Source: Novosphingopyxis iocasae (GTDB taxonomy: Bacteria; Pseudomonadota; Alphaproteobacteria; Sphingomonadales; Sphingomonadaceae). Taken from it: a stretch of 64,000 bases of DNA. Positions 46,251-55,209 of this stretch are shown in pieces (the stretch's first letter is position 1; every line of letters begins with the position of its first letter). The stretch is taken from positions 457,001 through 521,000 of the forward strand of contig NZ_CP060495.1 of assembly GCF_014334095.1 (NCBI RefSeq), given 5' to 3'. Below the pieces are notes generated by a model, which saw nothing but the letters and a program-made list of their open reading frames with translations, was not told the origin of the DNA and made no database searches. A program made the position numbers and the translations under genes.

Positions 46251-49200
46251 TCAGGCCTCCATAGCCTCAATCGTAATGCGCGCAATGTCATCCGCAGCCA
46301 GCGGCACGATGCCGAGAGCCGCCTGCAATATGGTTCGCAATTTCGGCCACCCTTGCCCAGGTGCGGCGATGGCCGTGGCCAGTGGTTCGGTGGCACTCTC
46401 GGACGGGCCGAACACCTCCGGGAATTTCGTGAGCGCGGTCCACTGTCTAGAGGCGAGGTGGATGACATAGTGTTCGGCGAGCTGGCGACGATGGGGTTCC
46501 TTGAGATAATGGACCCACAGCGATTGCGCGACGAGCAGGGCGTCCGGTGCCAGACGCTCCAGCAGCGTCGCGGCGAGAGCGGAGATCGCGTGATGGGACC
46601 AATCGTTTGTTGGGCATTTGAGGACTGTGCCCCAGGCCTCAACCGTACCCTTAATGAATAGCCCCTCGAGGTGATCGATCAATTGCTCCACACGTCCGCC
46701 TTGCGGATGCGCCGCCGCGTCCGTTCGCCAGCGGGCAATGGGCAGTCGATCGAGTTGATCCGCGGCGGCCAGAGCAAACGTGGCGACGACCACATGTCCT
46801 ACCAGAATTTCGTCGGCGCCCTCTGACCATTCCCGGGCCTTGCCATCGTCAATGCGCATGACGTCGCGATCATTCGCGGCGATTTGTTCCGCCAGCATGG
46901 CTAAGGCGTCGAGCATCCTGGTGCCGTCAATCACGATGTCACTGAAATCCAACGTCCGCCGAGCCAGCTCAAACAGCACCGGGCAACTCCCAGCACGAAA
47001 CGACACGAACGGGCTGGCACGCAGGGCCGGGGCTTCCTGCAGAGACCCGTCGACCGATGCGCCGCAGGCAAGCTCGAGCCGGATCAGATCCAAGCGGAGA
47101 GTGTCGAGTGGTGGCGCAACAGGGGCATCGGTCACGAACGGGTCGAGGTTGCTGCACATGCCCACAAGCTTCGTCATCTCTTTGTCGGTGCGTTCACCCG
47201 CCATCCATCCTACCGCCGCGGACAGGACTCCGCCGCTGCGACGCTGGAGCGAAAGCAGGGGATCGCACTCATAATTAGTCTGCAGCGGCTCGAGTGCCGC
47301 GACGACCTGCCCGAACTCACGGAGTGCCTGGCCGCGATCACCCCCCATCAAACGCGTAAGGGCGGCGTCCATCTTAAGGCCGATGGTGAAGGTGGGACGC
47401 GAACCCTCCTCGATCAGCCCTCGGGCCTCATCGAAATAGTGCGCAGCCTCGGTCCATTCGCCGTTCCGCGCGGAGCCGATCGCAGCCGAGCGGTGGGCAT
47501 AGGCGCAACCGATGTCATCTTCCTCGCGAGGCCATTTCGGGAGCGCTTTACGCCAGATCTCCCTGGCTTTCGGGAAGTCGCCAGCATCGCTCATTACCTT
47601 CGCAAAGGCACAGTTGTAGATCGGATCTGCTCCTACGACAGCGCCGAGATCACCCGCTTCGACAACGGCGCCTTGCGAGTCGCCCATATCCTCGTTGATC
47701 ATTCTCAGCAGCACGGGCGCGATCGCTCTCGCCATGGACGCGGCGCCAACCTTGGCGCTAAAATCGAAGGCACTCCGGAGCTTCTGCCGGAAGGCGGGCC
47801 AGCCAACGGCCCCTGACTGATATTCCGACAACCACAGGCGTTCGATCAAAACCGACGCCATATCGTCAGGTGTGCCGATCGAGTTCAGCACGGCGCAGGC
47901 ATCCTCCATCGATCTGCCGTCGAGCGCTGCAACTAGCGCTGTGAATTCGTCGATGTCTTGAATCTGCGAGAACAACCGGAGGCTGGCGAACTGCACATAT
48001 GTGCCAGCCGGGACGCTGTCCTCGCCCTCAAGACCGGCTTCGGCGAGCCGTTCCGGAAAGGTCGCTTCAAGTGTCTTGGCGACGTCGAAGAATTCGAGCG
48101 ATCGAGCGACGATGACCGCGACCGGATAGCGGACCTTCAGGATCGACAGGAATTGGCTGAGATAGAGGAAGCGGAAGAACTGCCGGGCATCGTCAATCGG
48201 GGCTGCGGCGAATTCCTCCTCGATCTTGAGCGCGATCCGCATCGCGGTGTCGGGGTCGGTCTCGGCGGCAATGCGGTATTGCAAGATTCGGAAGACGAAG
48301 ACGTCGATCGCGCTCCTGAATGGCAGTGGGTTGCTCGCGTCGAGGCCAAGGCCGGTGTAGATTCCACACGTTTCGCCAACCGCAGCCCAAGTCTCGTCGC
48401 TCGCGGAGAACATCCCTTGCGAGACATAGACTAGTGGTCCGGCCGCGCCTGCGGTGTAGCAATGCAACAGGATGGACGAGATATCCCAAGGGCTGACGGT
48501 ACGATCGAGGAGGTAGATCCAGGCGAGCTGCCCATGCATCGCTTTGGTCCAGTCCTGACCGCGCAGTTCGTCTGCCGCGCCGCGCGCCAGCGGTGATACA
48601 CGATACTCACCATCCTCGGTTTTTTCAAGCCAAGGTCCAGCGATGATGTCGACCGCTGCGCCCGGCTCGGCGATGGCGTCCTGCAGCCTTCCAATCGATA
48701 TCAGGCGCTTGAGCGACAGGCGTCCGGTCATCAGGCTCGCCCGCAAAAGTAGCTCGCGTGCGCCCTCGGGGAGCTCGGATATGAGCCGCCTGGCTTCGAA
48801 TTTGATGGGGTCAAGATCGCTGGTCGCCCCAAGCATGTCCGAATGATCTGGCTGGGGAAAGTCGTTTGCCGCCAACGTGCGTACGCGTGCGCTGACCAGC
48901 TGCGGATGGCCCCGCGTCGAAACTTCCAGAAGTTTGGACCAGAGCTTGGCGCGGTCGTCCGGGCAACCGTTTTCTCGCAGAAACGCCTCGATTTCATCTG
49001 CATCGAAGGGCTGCATACGGAATTCGCGCGCAGGATCGAGCCGGACTGCCTGCGCCAATCGATCAGGCAATATGCGATCCGAGGTTATCAGCACCCGCCC
49101 GCCAAGCGCCTGTAGTGTGTGCCACAGCGCGCCGAGCGGCCCGGCGATCCCGCGGGGATCCGAGAGGGTATCCAGATCATCGACCACCAAGGTTCTGGCG

Positions 49201-50279
49201 GCCGTGCCCGCTCGCAACTGTTCGGTTGCTGCAACCAGCCGTGCCTTGGCCTCGCCGGGGCTCAGATCGCGAAGCGTCAGCCACAACGGCTCGTCACCGA
49301 CGAGTGTGCTAGCGGCGGTCAGCGTCTTGCCCGAACCGGTCGATCCGTGGAGCAGAACCGTGCCGGTCGACAATCCCGCGCTCACGGCCTGTTCGCTCGC
49401 CACGCGTTGGAAATATTGCGGGGGCAGCGGCGGCGGACCTTCCAAGCCTATAGGTTGCGCCTGGACGGTCAGATCGCCCCTTTCTGAGGACAGGGCCGCT
49501 CGCATGAGATTAAGCAGATCCTGCTTGGGCACGTGGCAGCCGGTCGCGCCGGCGAAGATGCGCAAAAATTGCGCGCGATTGAGCGGAGCACCATCCTTCT
49601 GCTTCGCCGCGTCAAACGCGGCGGTGTAAAGCGCGTCGAACGCAAGTTCGGCATCTGCTGGCGCGATCGAACTGGCGGCACCATGCAGGACGAGCCGGTC
49701 CTTGATATTACGCACTAGCGCATCGCCGTCCTGTTGGCCGGCCATCCATTCGATTGGCTGGATCACCTTCGCGAACAGATCAGCCGGGCTGGCTTGGTCA
49801 AGCAACAGCTCCAGTGGCGCCGAGAGCTTGCCTTCATTGAGCAGGAACTGGGCAATTGAGGCGATATGCTCGTCGTTGGCCGGATCATAGGATGCGGCGC
49901 GAAGGCTGTTCCAGAGATCTAGCCCACCCCGACCGCTACCGAACGGTGAACCTTGCTCGACTCCAATACCGGAAGTGGTGACATAGCGATATCGGATCGC
50001 GATGCCGGAATTACGCGTCCGGTGCGTCCAGAAGTTGTTGATCGCGTCAACGACCGATGCCGTGCGCAAGGTGATACTGCCCGAGCCAGCGGTATCCTTG
50101 ACCTGCTCGGTTAGCGCTTTGGAGCCCTCGACCCGATCGAGGTCTTCCGCGCCTTCTAGAAACAGGTGCTCGTCATCACCAAGGTCTAACCAAACCAGGA
50201 TGCTGCGCAATATCTGGTAGATATAACCGCGAAATGTATCCTGCGCTTGCCGCGCGGGGTCGCTTACGAGACCGGCCAT
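46251..50279 (-). CDS. Large nuclease-STAND NTPase (DUF4297/Cap4-like nuclease, Avs-like)
   Basis: 1342 residues. Residues 10-110 resemble the DUF4297/Cap4-type PD-(D/E)XK nuclease: FRGYIYQILRSILVWLDL, FLEGAEDLDRV with Asp48, and LTEQVKD with Gln59-Lys61. A P-loop NTPase follows: Walker A HGSTGSGKT at 312-319 and Walker B LVVDDLD at 364-370. The remaining ~900 residues are helical repeats, as expected for a sensor arm. Avs and related STAND proteins bind a phage protein, oligomerise and activate their effector. The ATG at 50279 was chosen over a TTG eight codons upstream. It is 300 bases downstream of a second such gene. Confidence 0.75.
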   Translation of the reverse strand: MAGLVSDPARQAQDTFRGYIYQILRSILVWLDLGDDEHLFLEGAEDLDRVEGSKALTEQVKDTAGSGSITLRTASVVDAINNFWTHRTRNSGIAIRYRYVTTSGIGVEQGSPFGSGRGGLDLWNSLRAASYDPANDEHIASIAQFLLNEGKLSAPLELLLDQASPADLFAKVIQPIEWMAGQQDGDALVRNIKDRLVLHGAASSIAPADAELAFDALYTAAFDAAKQKDGAPLNRAQFLRIFAGATGCHVPKQDLLNLMRAALSSERGDLTVQAQPIGLEGPPPLPPQYFQRVASEQAVSAGLSTGTVLLHGSTGSGKTLTAASTLVGDEPLWLTLRDLSPGEAKARLVAATEQLRAGTAARTLVVDDLDTLSDPRGIAGPLGALWHTLQALGGRVLITSDRILPDRLAQAVRLDPAREFRMQPFDADEIEAFLRENGCPDDRAKLWSKLLEVSTRGHPQLVSARVRTLAANDFPQPDHSDMLGATSDLDPIKFEARRLISELPEGARELLLRASLMTGRLSLKRLISIGRLQDAIAEPGAAVDIIAGPWLEKTEDGEYRVSPLARGAADELRGQDWTKAMHGQLAWIYLLDRTVSPWDISSILLHCYTAGAAGPLVYVSQGMFSASDETWAAVGETCGIYTGLGLDASNPLPFRSAIDVFVFRILQYRIAAETDPDTAMRIALKIEEEFAAAPIDDARQFFRFLYLSQFLSILKVRYPVAVIVARSLEFFDVAKTLEATFPERLAEAGLEGEDSVPAGTYVQFASLRLFSQIQDIDEFTALVAALDGRSMEDACAVLNSIGTPDDMASVLIERLWLSEYQSGAVGWPAFRQKLRSAFDFSAKVGAASMARAIAPVLLRMINEDMGDSQGAVVEAGDLGAVVGADPIYNCAFAKVMSDAGDFPKAREIWRKALPKWPREEDDIGCAYAHRSAAIGSARNGEWTEAAHYFDEARGLIEEGSRPTFTIGLKMDAALTRLMGGDRGQALREFGQVVAALEPLQTNYECDPLLSLQRRSGGVLSAAVGWMAGERTDKEMTKLVGMCSNLDPFVTDAPVAPPLDTLRLDLIRLELACGASVDGSLQEAPALRASPFVSFRAGSCPVLFELARRTLDFSDIVIDGTRMLDALAMLAEQIAANDRDVMRIDDGKAREWSEGADEILVGHVVVATFALAAADQLDRLPIARWRTDAAAHPQGGRVEQLIDHLEGLFIKGTVEAWGTVLKCPTNDWSHHAISALAATLLERLAPDALLVAQSLWVHYLKEPHRRQLAEHYVIHLASRQWTALTKFPEVFGPSESATEPLATAIAAPGQGWPKLRTILQAALGIVPLAADDIARITIEAMEA

Positions 50280-50578
50280 GGTGCCGACCGTCCGTGATTC
50301 CAATAGAAGATCGCAGCGCGAAACATATATGTTTCTATCCCAGCATCCGCCCTCCGCAAACAGGATTGCAAAACTTTACACCGTCGTTGCGCTCGCCGGA
50401 CACTTAAAAGTGGAGGCTACTAGGGCTAGATGCCTTCCTTCTGGCGGTGGCCCTCTGAGACCCGCTGATCCTCCAACAAACAACAAACGTGGCGCCAGTT
50501 TAGACATCGTAGATCTTGTCCGGCCCAGCGCCGAGCGTGACGGGTAACTTGGCAAAAGTTTTCCCGAAAACTTACGTA

Positions 50579-53500
50579 TCATGCAGTGCAGCCGAATGGC
50601 TCCAGAAGTTTCGGATGGGGCCGCGACCGGCTCGGCCATCGCGCGCGAAGACGCCGTGCCGCGGCACCAAGATCATCGCTCCTGTCGACACACCGTTCGA
50701 TCAACCACGCGGCCGTCTGGCGATCGGCCGCTTTTGGACCGCGATCGCCAGGCGGTGCGTGCTGCGCCGCGTCTTTCCCGCTCAGCGCGTCACGCCAGCC
50801 AGCCTCGGCACCCGAGGAATCGACATTCGCGATGATGCGTTCGAACGATGCTGGCGCCAGCTGCCAGATCAGCCGGAGGAAAAGCAGCGGCTCGTCAAAG
50901 AAGGGCTGGTTACTGCTGCCAAGCTGCTCGCTTGCGACCGCCTCATGCGGGGCAATCAGGGGCTCGATCAGCGCGCCATGGTCGCCGGCGAGTTGAGCGA
51001 TCACGGCGGCGCTCATCCTCCAATGGAAATGTCCGTGGGTTGCCACTCCGACCAGTTTGCCGGCATTGATTTGCTCCACGGCCGCCACCGGCGCAAGCAT
51101 CGCTAAGCGCACCGACAGAATCGGCGTCTCTGCGAGGGAGTTTATCACCATCGACCGAATCGGGTCTTTGGCGACGTCAGCTTGGAAACAAACCTGAAGG
51201 AAGACCTCAATATCGTGGTCGAACCGTCTCCAGGCTTTACTGATTGTTTTCTCGATCCGCGCCCAGTCGATGTGAGCGAGCGTTGCTTCGAATTGCTTCT
51301 TTGAAACCTCGCGGGTGAAATTCAGTAGCCGCCAGGCTGACTGGAAGTCACGCCGTGTCATTGAAGAGACCTGTTCGGCAAGCGCTGCGGGATTCCAGCA
51401 TTCCGCCAGCTTGCCTCCGATTTTGCGCATGCGAGCTGTTGGTCCGTTCTTTCCGACGTAGATACCAAGCGCGTCATCGAGCCGAAGCGCGTGCCAGACC
51501 ATGTCATGAAGTTCGTGGAACTCTGGGAACGGCTGCGCCCTGAGCCGATCCGCAATAGCCGGAATGAGGGTCTCAATCAGATCGAGGCCGAAAGCTTCGT
51601 CATCCCAAGCAAACAATTGGCAAAATACACCCGCTGCCGACAGGTAGTGGTTGCGTGGCCAACTCCGCATCGCCGCTAGGCAGGCTTCTCGATCAACCGC
51701 GGCGAGATATCGCTCCTTCCACTTTTCGGGCCTGCACCTCGCGCTGTAGTAGAGCATGCTGGCGACTTCGCAGGCCAGGACCGCGTCAGCCTGGCTAACC
51801 GCAGCCGCGACCTTGAGGGGATCCGAGCGCGACACTATTGAGCGCGCCAAGTCCTCGTCCTTCATCGCGAACTGACCGAAAAGGTGTCCAATCCCGTAAG
51901 CCGTCCCGAGTGCAGGTTCACTATACCAGCGAGCGGCGGTCTCCTCGTATCCACGCGTGGCGGCGGTAATCCAGTCGTCGATGTAGCTTTGCATTTCCGA
52001 CAAGAGCCAAGTTGCGCCGCGGCGATCGTCGGGCAATTCGGCAGACCAACAGCGCGCAATAAGCGCGGGCAGCAATTCCTTGTCGACGAGCTGCGCCCAC
52101 TGCTTCGGGAAAGCCCCCATCAGGCGCATTTCAGTGAGCAGCGAAGACAGGCCTGCAAGGGGGTAAGTCGGCGCAGCGATGGCATGATTGATCATTGCGC
52201 CGATTGCATTACGGCCATGCTCGGTTTGTCCCTCGAGAATACGCCGTATGAGAACGCTGGCGAGTCGTTGATGCGGACAGCGTAAGTCGCCCAGTTCCAG
52301 CACGAGCCGGTGCGCAACCAGCCAATCAATCGCCTCTGCGCTGCGAACAATATCAACCCCGCCGACATCAAACAAAGGCTGTAGGGTGGCCGCGGTTGCG
52401 CGTGCATCGCGCGATGCTAATTGGTGGATGGCGATACCCGCTAGCACCAAGTCCGCGCCGACACTGCGTGCATCCTCGGCAGCTTGCGTGGCGCGGCGCC
52501 ACCCGCCTCCGAGAATGAACATGAATTGCCATGGCCGACCCGCCTTCTCTGCCGCATTGAGGCGATGCCCGATCCACTCATCGCCCGGGCCGTCACGGAC
52601 ACGGTCATCCACGCGTTGCACGATCCGTTGCGTCTCAGCCATATCGGCGCGGAGCCCGCTAGCTATGACGGCGACCGCCTGCCCCGGATTAATCCTTATG
52701 CTGCCAGGCATTGCCGTCCGTTCATTCGATACGGTGTGCGCGCTCAGCAGCCATCGTCTGGATGAGGCTTGTTCTTCGGCCAAGCGTAGGAGGTCGGCAT
52801 CGGTAAGGTGAGCGTCATCGACGATGTGGAGCGTCGGCTGATCGTCCAGCATCAACTGCAGCGAAGAAACCTCGGGATTCTTTAACCGAACAACATGCCA
52901 GCCTTGATCGTGCGCGCGTTTCGCGACCTGCAGAGCACATACCGACTTGCCGGCACCGGCAGTGGCTACCAAACGCGCACTGAAACCGGCCTCTAGCTCT
53001 CGCCACAAGCGTTCGACCTGTGGAAGCTCCGGACAAGCGCTGACGTCTGCGGGGCCAAGGGATTTTCCCATCAGCGCCGGACCTAGATCGCGCGCCTGAT
53101 CGAACGTCTCGGGCAACCACTCAGTTGTGCGCGTTGTGGAGACCGAAGAGTGAAGAGCCGCCACTACCTGACCAGGCAGTTCTTTGAGCCGCTCAATGAC
53201 CAACGGGAATTGCGGCCCCAATTCGGGGTAGAACTGTTCGATGATTGCCGGGTGCTGAGCCAGCAGCGATTGCAGCGAGTTCCAGCCGAGGAACCTTACA
53301 GGGAAATTCCCCACAGCGACTCGCTGGCTTGAAACTGTTAGGGCATGCCGTTGTAATGCCGCATCATCAGAAGCCGTGGTGGCAAACGTCCATTCGGCAA
53401 GCTTGGGCTCGAATTTTTCCGCCTTGTCCAGTTCCTTATCGAATTCCTTGATTGTCGGTTTGGCTTTGTAGTTTCTGTGCTTGCCTTTGCATTGAACGCC

Positions 53501-53683
53501 CAGCAATTCGGACGGCATCGAAGGCCGCCGTCCGTAGATATCGACACCGTGTTGCGCCTGCCCGGTGCGGCCGTGCCGAACGGCGGTCGGATCGTCCCAA
53601 ATTTCCGAAAACAGAGACCGGCACAATTCCTCAAATTTGTCCCATGAGGCGGGTGGATTAATTTGCTGGTCCAGGAATTCCAT
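50579..53683 (-). CDS. Large nuclease-STAND NTPase (Mrr-like nuclease, Avs-like)
   Basis: 1034 residues. Residues 14-140 form a restriction-endonuclease-like domain: WDKFEELCRSLF, HGVDIYG with Asp48 and LLGVQCKGK with Gln64-Lys66, then TFATTASDDAALQ, the Mrr pattern. The NTPase has Walker A ATAGAGKSV near 240-248 and Walker B TLHIVDDAH near 285-292, then VRRA-type helical repeats to the end. The layout parallels the adjacent 1342-residue protein, but the sequences are not close. It should cut DNA or another nucleic acid after sensing a phage signal. Divergent from the nitrilase-like gene. Confidence 0.77.
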   Translation of the reverse strand: MEFLDQQINPPASWDKFEELCRSLFSEIWDDPTAVRHGRTGQAQHGVDIYGRRPSMPSELLGVQCKGKHRNYKAKPTIKEFDKELDKAEKFEPKLAEWTFATTASDDAALQRHALTVSSQRVAVGNFPVRFLGWNSLQSLLAQHPAIIEQFYPELGPQFPLVIERLKELPGQVVAALHSSVSTTRTTEWLPETFDQARDLGPALMGKSLGPADVSACPELPQVERLWRELEAGFSARLVATAGAGKSVCALQVAKRAHDQGWHVVRLKNPEVSSLQLMLDDQPTLHIVDDAHLTDADLLRLAEEQASSRRWLLSAHTVSNERTAMPGSIRINPGQAVAVIASGLRADMAETQRIVQRVDDRVRDGPGDEWIGHRLNAAEKAGRPWQFMFILGGGWRRATQAAEDARSVGADLVLAGIAIHQLASRDARATAATLQPLFDVGGVDIVRSAEAIDWLVAHRLVLELGDLRCPHQRLASVLIRRILEGQTEHGRNAIGAMINHAIAAPTYPLAGLSSLLTEMRLMGAFPKQWAQLVDKELLPALIARCWSAELPDDRRGATWLLSEMQSYIDDWITAATRGYEETAARWYSEPALGTAYGIGHLFGQFAMKDEDLARSIVSRSDPLKVAAAVSQADAVLACEVASMLYYSARCRPEKWKERYLAAVDREACLAAMRSWPRNHYLSAAGVFCQLFAWDDEAFGLDLIETLIPAIADRLRAQPFPEFHELHDMVWHALRLDDALGIYVGKNGPTARMRKIGGKLAECWNPAALAEQVSSMTRRDFQSAWRLLNFTREVSKKQFEATLAHIDWARIEKTISKAWRRFDHDIEVFLQVCFQADVAKDPIRSMVINSLAETPILSVRLAMLAPVAAVEQINAGKLVGVATHGHFHWRMSAAVIAQLAGDHGALIEPLIAPHEAVASEQLGSSNQPFFDEPLLFLRLIWQLAPASFERIIANVDSSGAEAGWRDALSGKDAAQHAPPGDRGPKAADRQTAAWLIERCVDRSDDLGAAARRLRARWPSRSRPHPKLLEPFGCTA

Positions 53684-53814
53684 GCTTCATTTGTAGCGGA
53701 TCGTTCCACTCGTGGTAACTTTTGAATGAGAAGCGGCAATGTGGCTCGGTAGCAGCTGACGTCAGCTATCCACCGCTCCACAGTCCAGCCCGTTCGATGA
53801 TCGGGGAGCATTCA

Positions 53815-55209
53815 GTGCGGATAAATCCTTGGGAGGTGACCACGGCAGCGCTACGTCTGTTGACACGGGCGGCACGCAGACCGCAACACCCGCTGCGGAT
53901 GAATTCGACCGAAGGGCCATTTCAAGGCGTCCATCTACGATGGCCGATTGACCGAGACGCCCAACCTTTCGCGGTAAGGGTAGTGGAGCCGCGCGACCTC
54001 GTCCTTGGCGGCGACACGGGCGTGCTGAGCGAGGTTATGAGGGAGTTAATTAGCCCAGTCGCCCTGCCGCTCGACCGGTTCGACGATGCGACCGTTCCCC
54101 CGGTGCTGACCCGATACGACCTAGTGACCTTCCCGGAGGCCTTTGCCACGCCGAGTGCCGTTCTGGCCGTAGCGGAGGCAATTAGCCCGCTGGGTCCAAG
54201 CGGCTGCCTGCACTTCGGCCTTCGGCCGGATGAACCGTCCTCGGGTCACCTCTTCGATACAACCGCGGTCCGCTCGCTGGTGGAGCGGTTCACCCGGCTT
54301 ACGGATTCCGCGCTCGGCGATTTGGACGGCTTCGTGCGATGGCTGGACGACCAGCCTCCTGACGGCTGGTTCAACATCGGCTGCGTGCTGGCTGTCGACG
54401 CAGACTCAAAGCTGCGGGTCTGTCTCCACCCCAAGCTGATTAGGTCGAAGTTTGAGGTCGATACGCTTCCCGAGCGCCACATGAGCGAGGCGAACCTGCT
54501 TTGCCTCGTGACCCTTCAGCCCCGAAACGCGCGCTTCGGAACCATTACTATGCAGCCGCTGATCTGCTCCGACGCGCTCAGCATCGGCAGCGACCGGGGA
54601 CTGGCAACGCCGATCGCCGCCATAACGCGCCACGCGGACTGCATCCCGGACCCGCCCAACCACGTGGATGTCGTTTCAGTCGCGACGTGCACACCCCAGC
54701 CGGAAGGCAGACGGTTGGATGGCTCACGGTTTCGGGAATGGCACCTGCAGTTCCTCGACGCCTTCCGCGACGCGGCCGAGCATGGCGACTGCGCGAGGCA
54801 CCACCTGTCGTCTTTCGTCCTCGCCAACTACACCGAGATCGGCAAGGGCCTAGGCGGCGGTTTGTCCGGAGCGTTCCTGCCGCTTCCTCCAGTGTTCAAG
54901 CGGATCATCCCAACGGTCTCGGTGTCCTGCTGGGGGCGTCACGCGAAAGAGCCGAAGCCTAACAACGCTTGGTCCGGTCCGGACGATGACGCGCTGACCT
55001 CCTGGTCTAGCCTTGGCTTCGTCGCTGGACTTGATCCATTCGCCGTCGATCCTGCCGCTACCGCGCGCATCTTCGCCTTCGATTTGCATCGGCTCCCAAG
55101 AGAGAGATCGCGGTGGCGATCCGAGGGCAGTATTGTATCGCTGCGAATTACCGAACTGCACACCGGTTCCGGCCGGATGAACGAGACCAACCCAGGAGTT
55201 CCCGCATGA
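53815..55209 (+). CDS. Nitrilase-superfamily-like protein in the defence island
   Basis: 464 residues from GTG at 53815, which has GGGGAG six bases upstream; an ATG at 53797 is the alternative. The order Glu108 in VTFPEAF, Lys207 in CLHPKLIRSKFE and Cys251 in PLICSDAL matches the Glu-Lys-Cys triad of carbon-nitrogen hydrolases. The C-terminal part with VLANYTEIGKGLGGGLSGAF also fits the fold. The substrate is unknown and the protein is longer than typical nitrilases. Its stop overlaps the next ATG (ATGA), so it is coupled to the large helical protein. Confidence 0.62.
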   Translation: MRINPWEVTTAALRLLTRAARRPQHPLRMNSTEGPFQGVHLRWPIDRDAQPFAVRVVEPRDLVLGGDTGVLSEVMRELISPVALPLDRFDDATVPPVLTRYDLVTFPEAFATPSAVLAVAEAISPLGPSGCLHFGLRPDEPSSGHLFDTTAVRSLVERFTRLTDSALGDLDGFVRWLDDQPPDGWFNIGCVLAVDADSKLRVCLHPKLIRSKFEVDTLPERHMSEANLLCLVTLQPRNARFGTITMQPLICSDALSIGSDRGLATPIAAITRHADCIPDPPNHVDVVSVATCTPQPEGRRLDGSRFREWHLQFLDAFRDAAEHGDCARHHLSSFVLANYTEIGKGLGGGLSGAFLPLPPVFKRIIPTVSVSCWGRHAKEPKPNNAWSGPDDDALTSWSSLGFVAGLDPFAVDPAATARIFAFDLHRLPRERSRWRSEGSIVSLRITELHTGSGRMNETNPGVPA

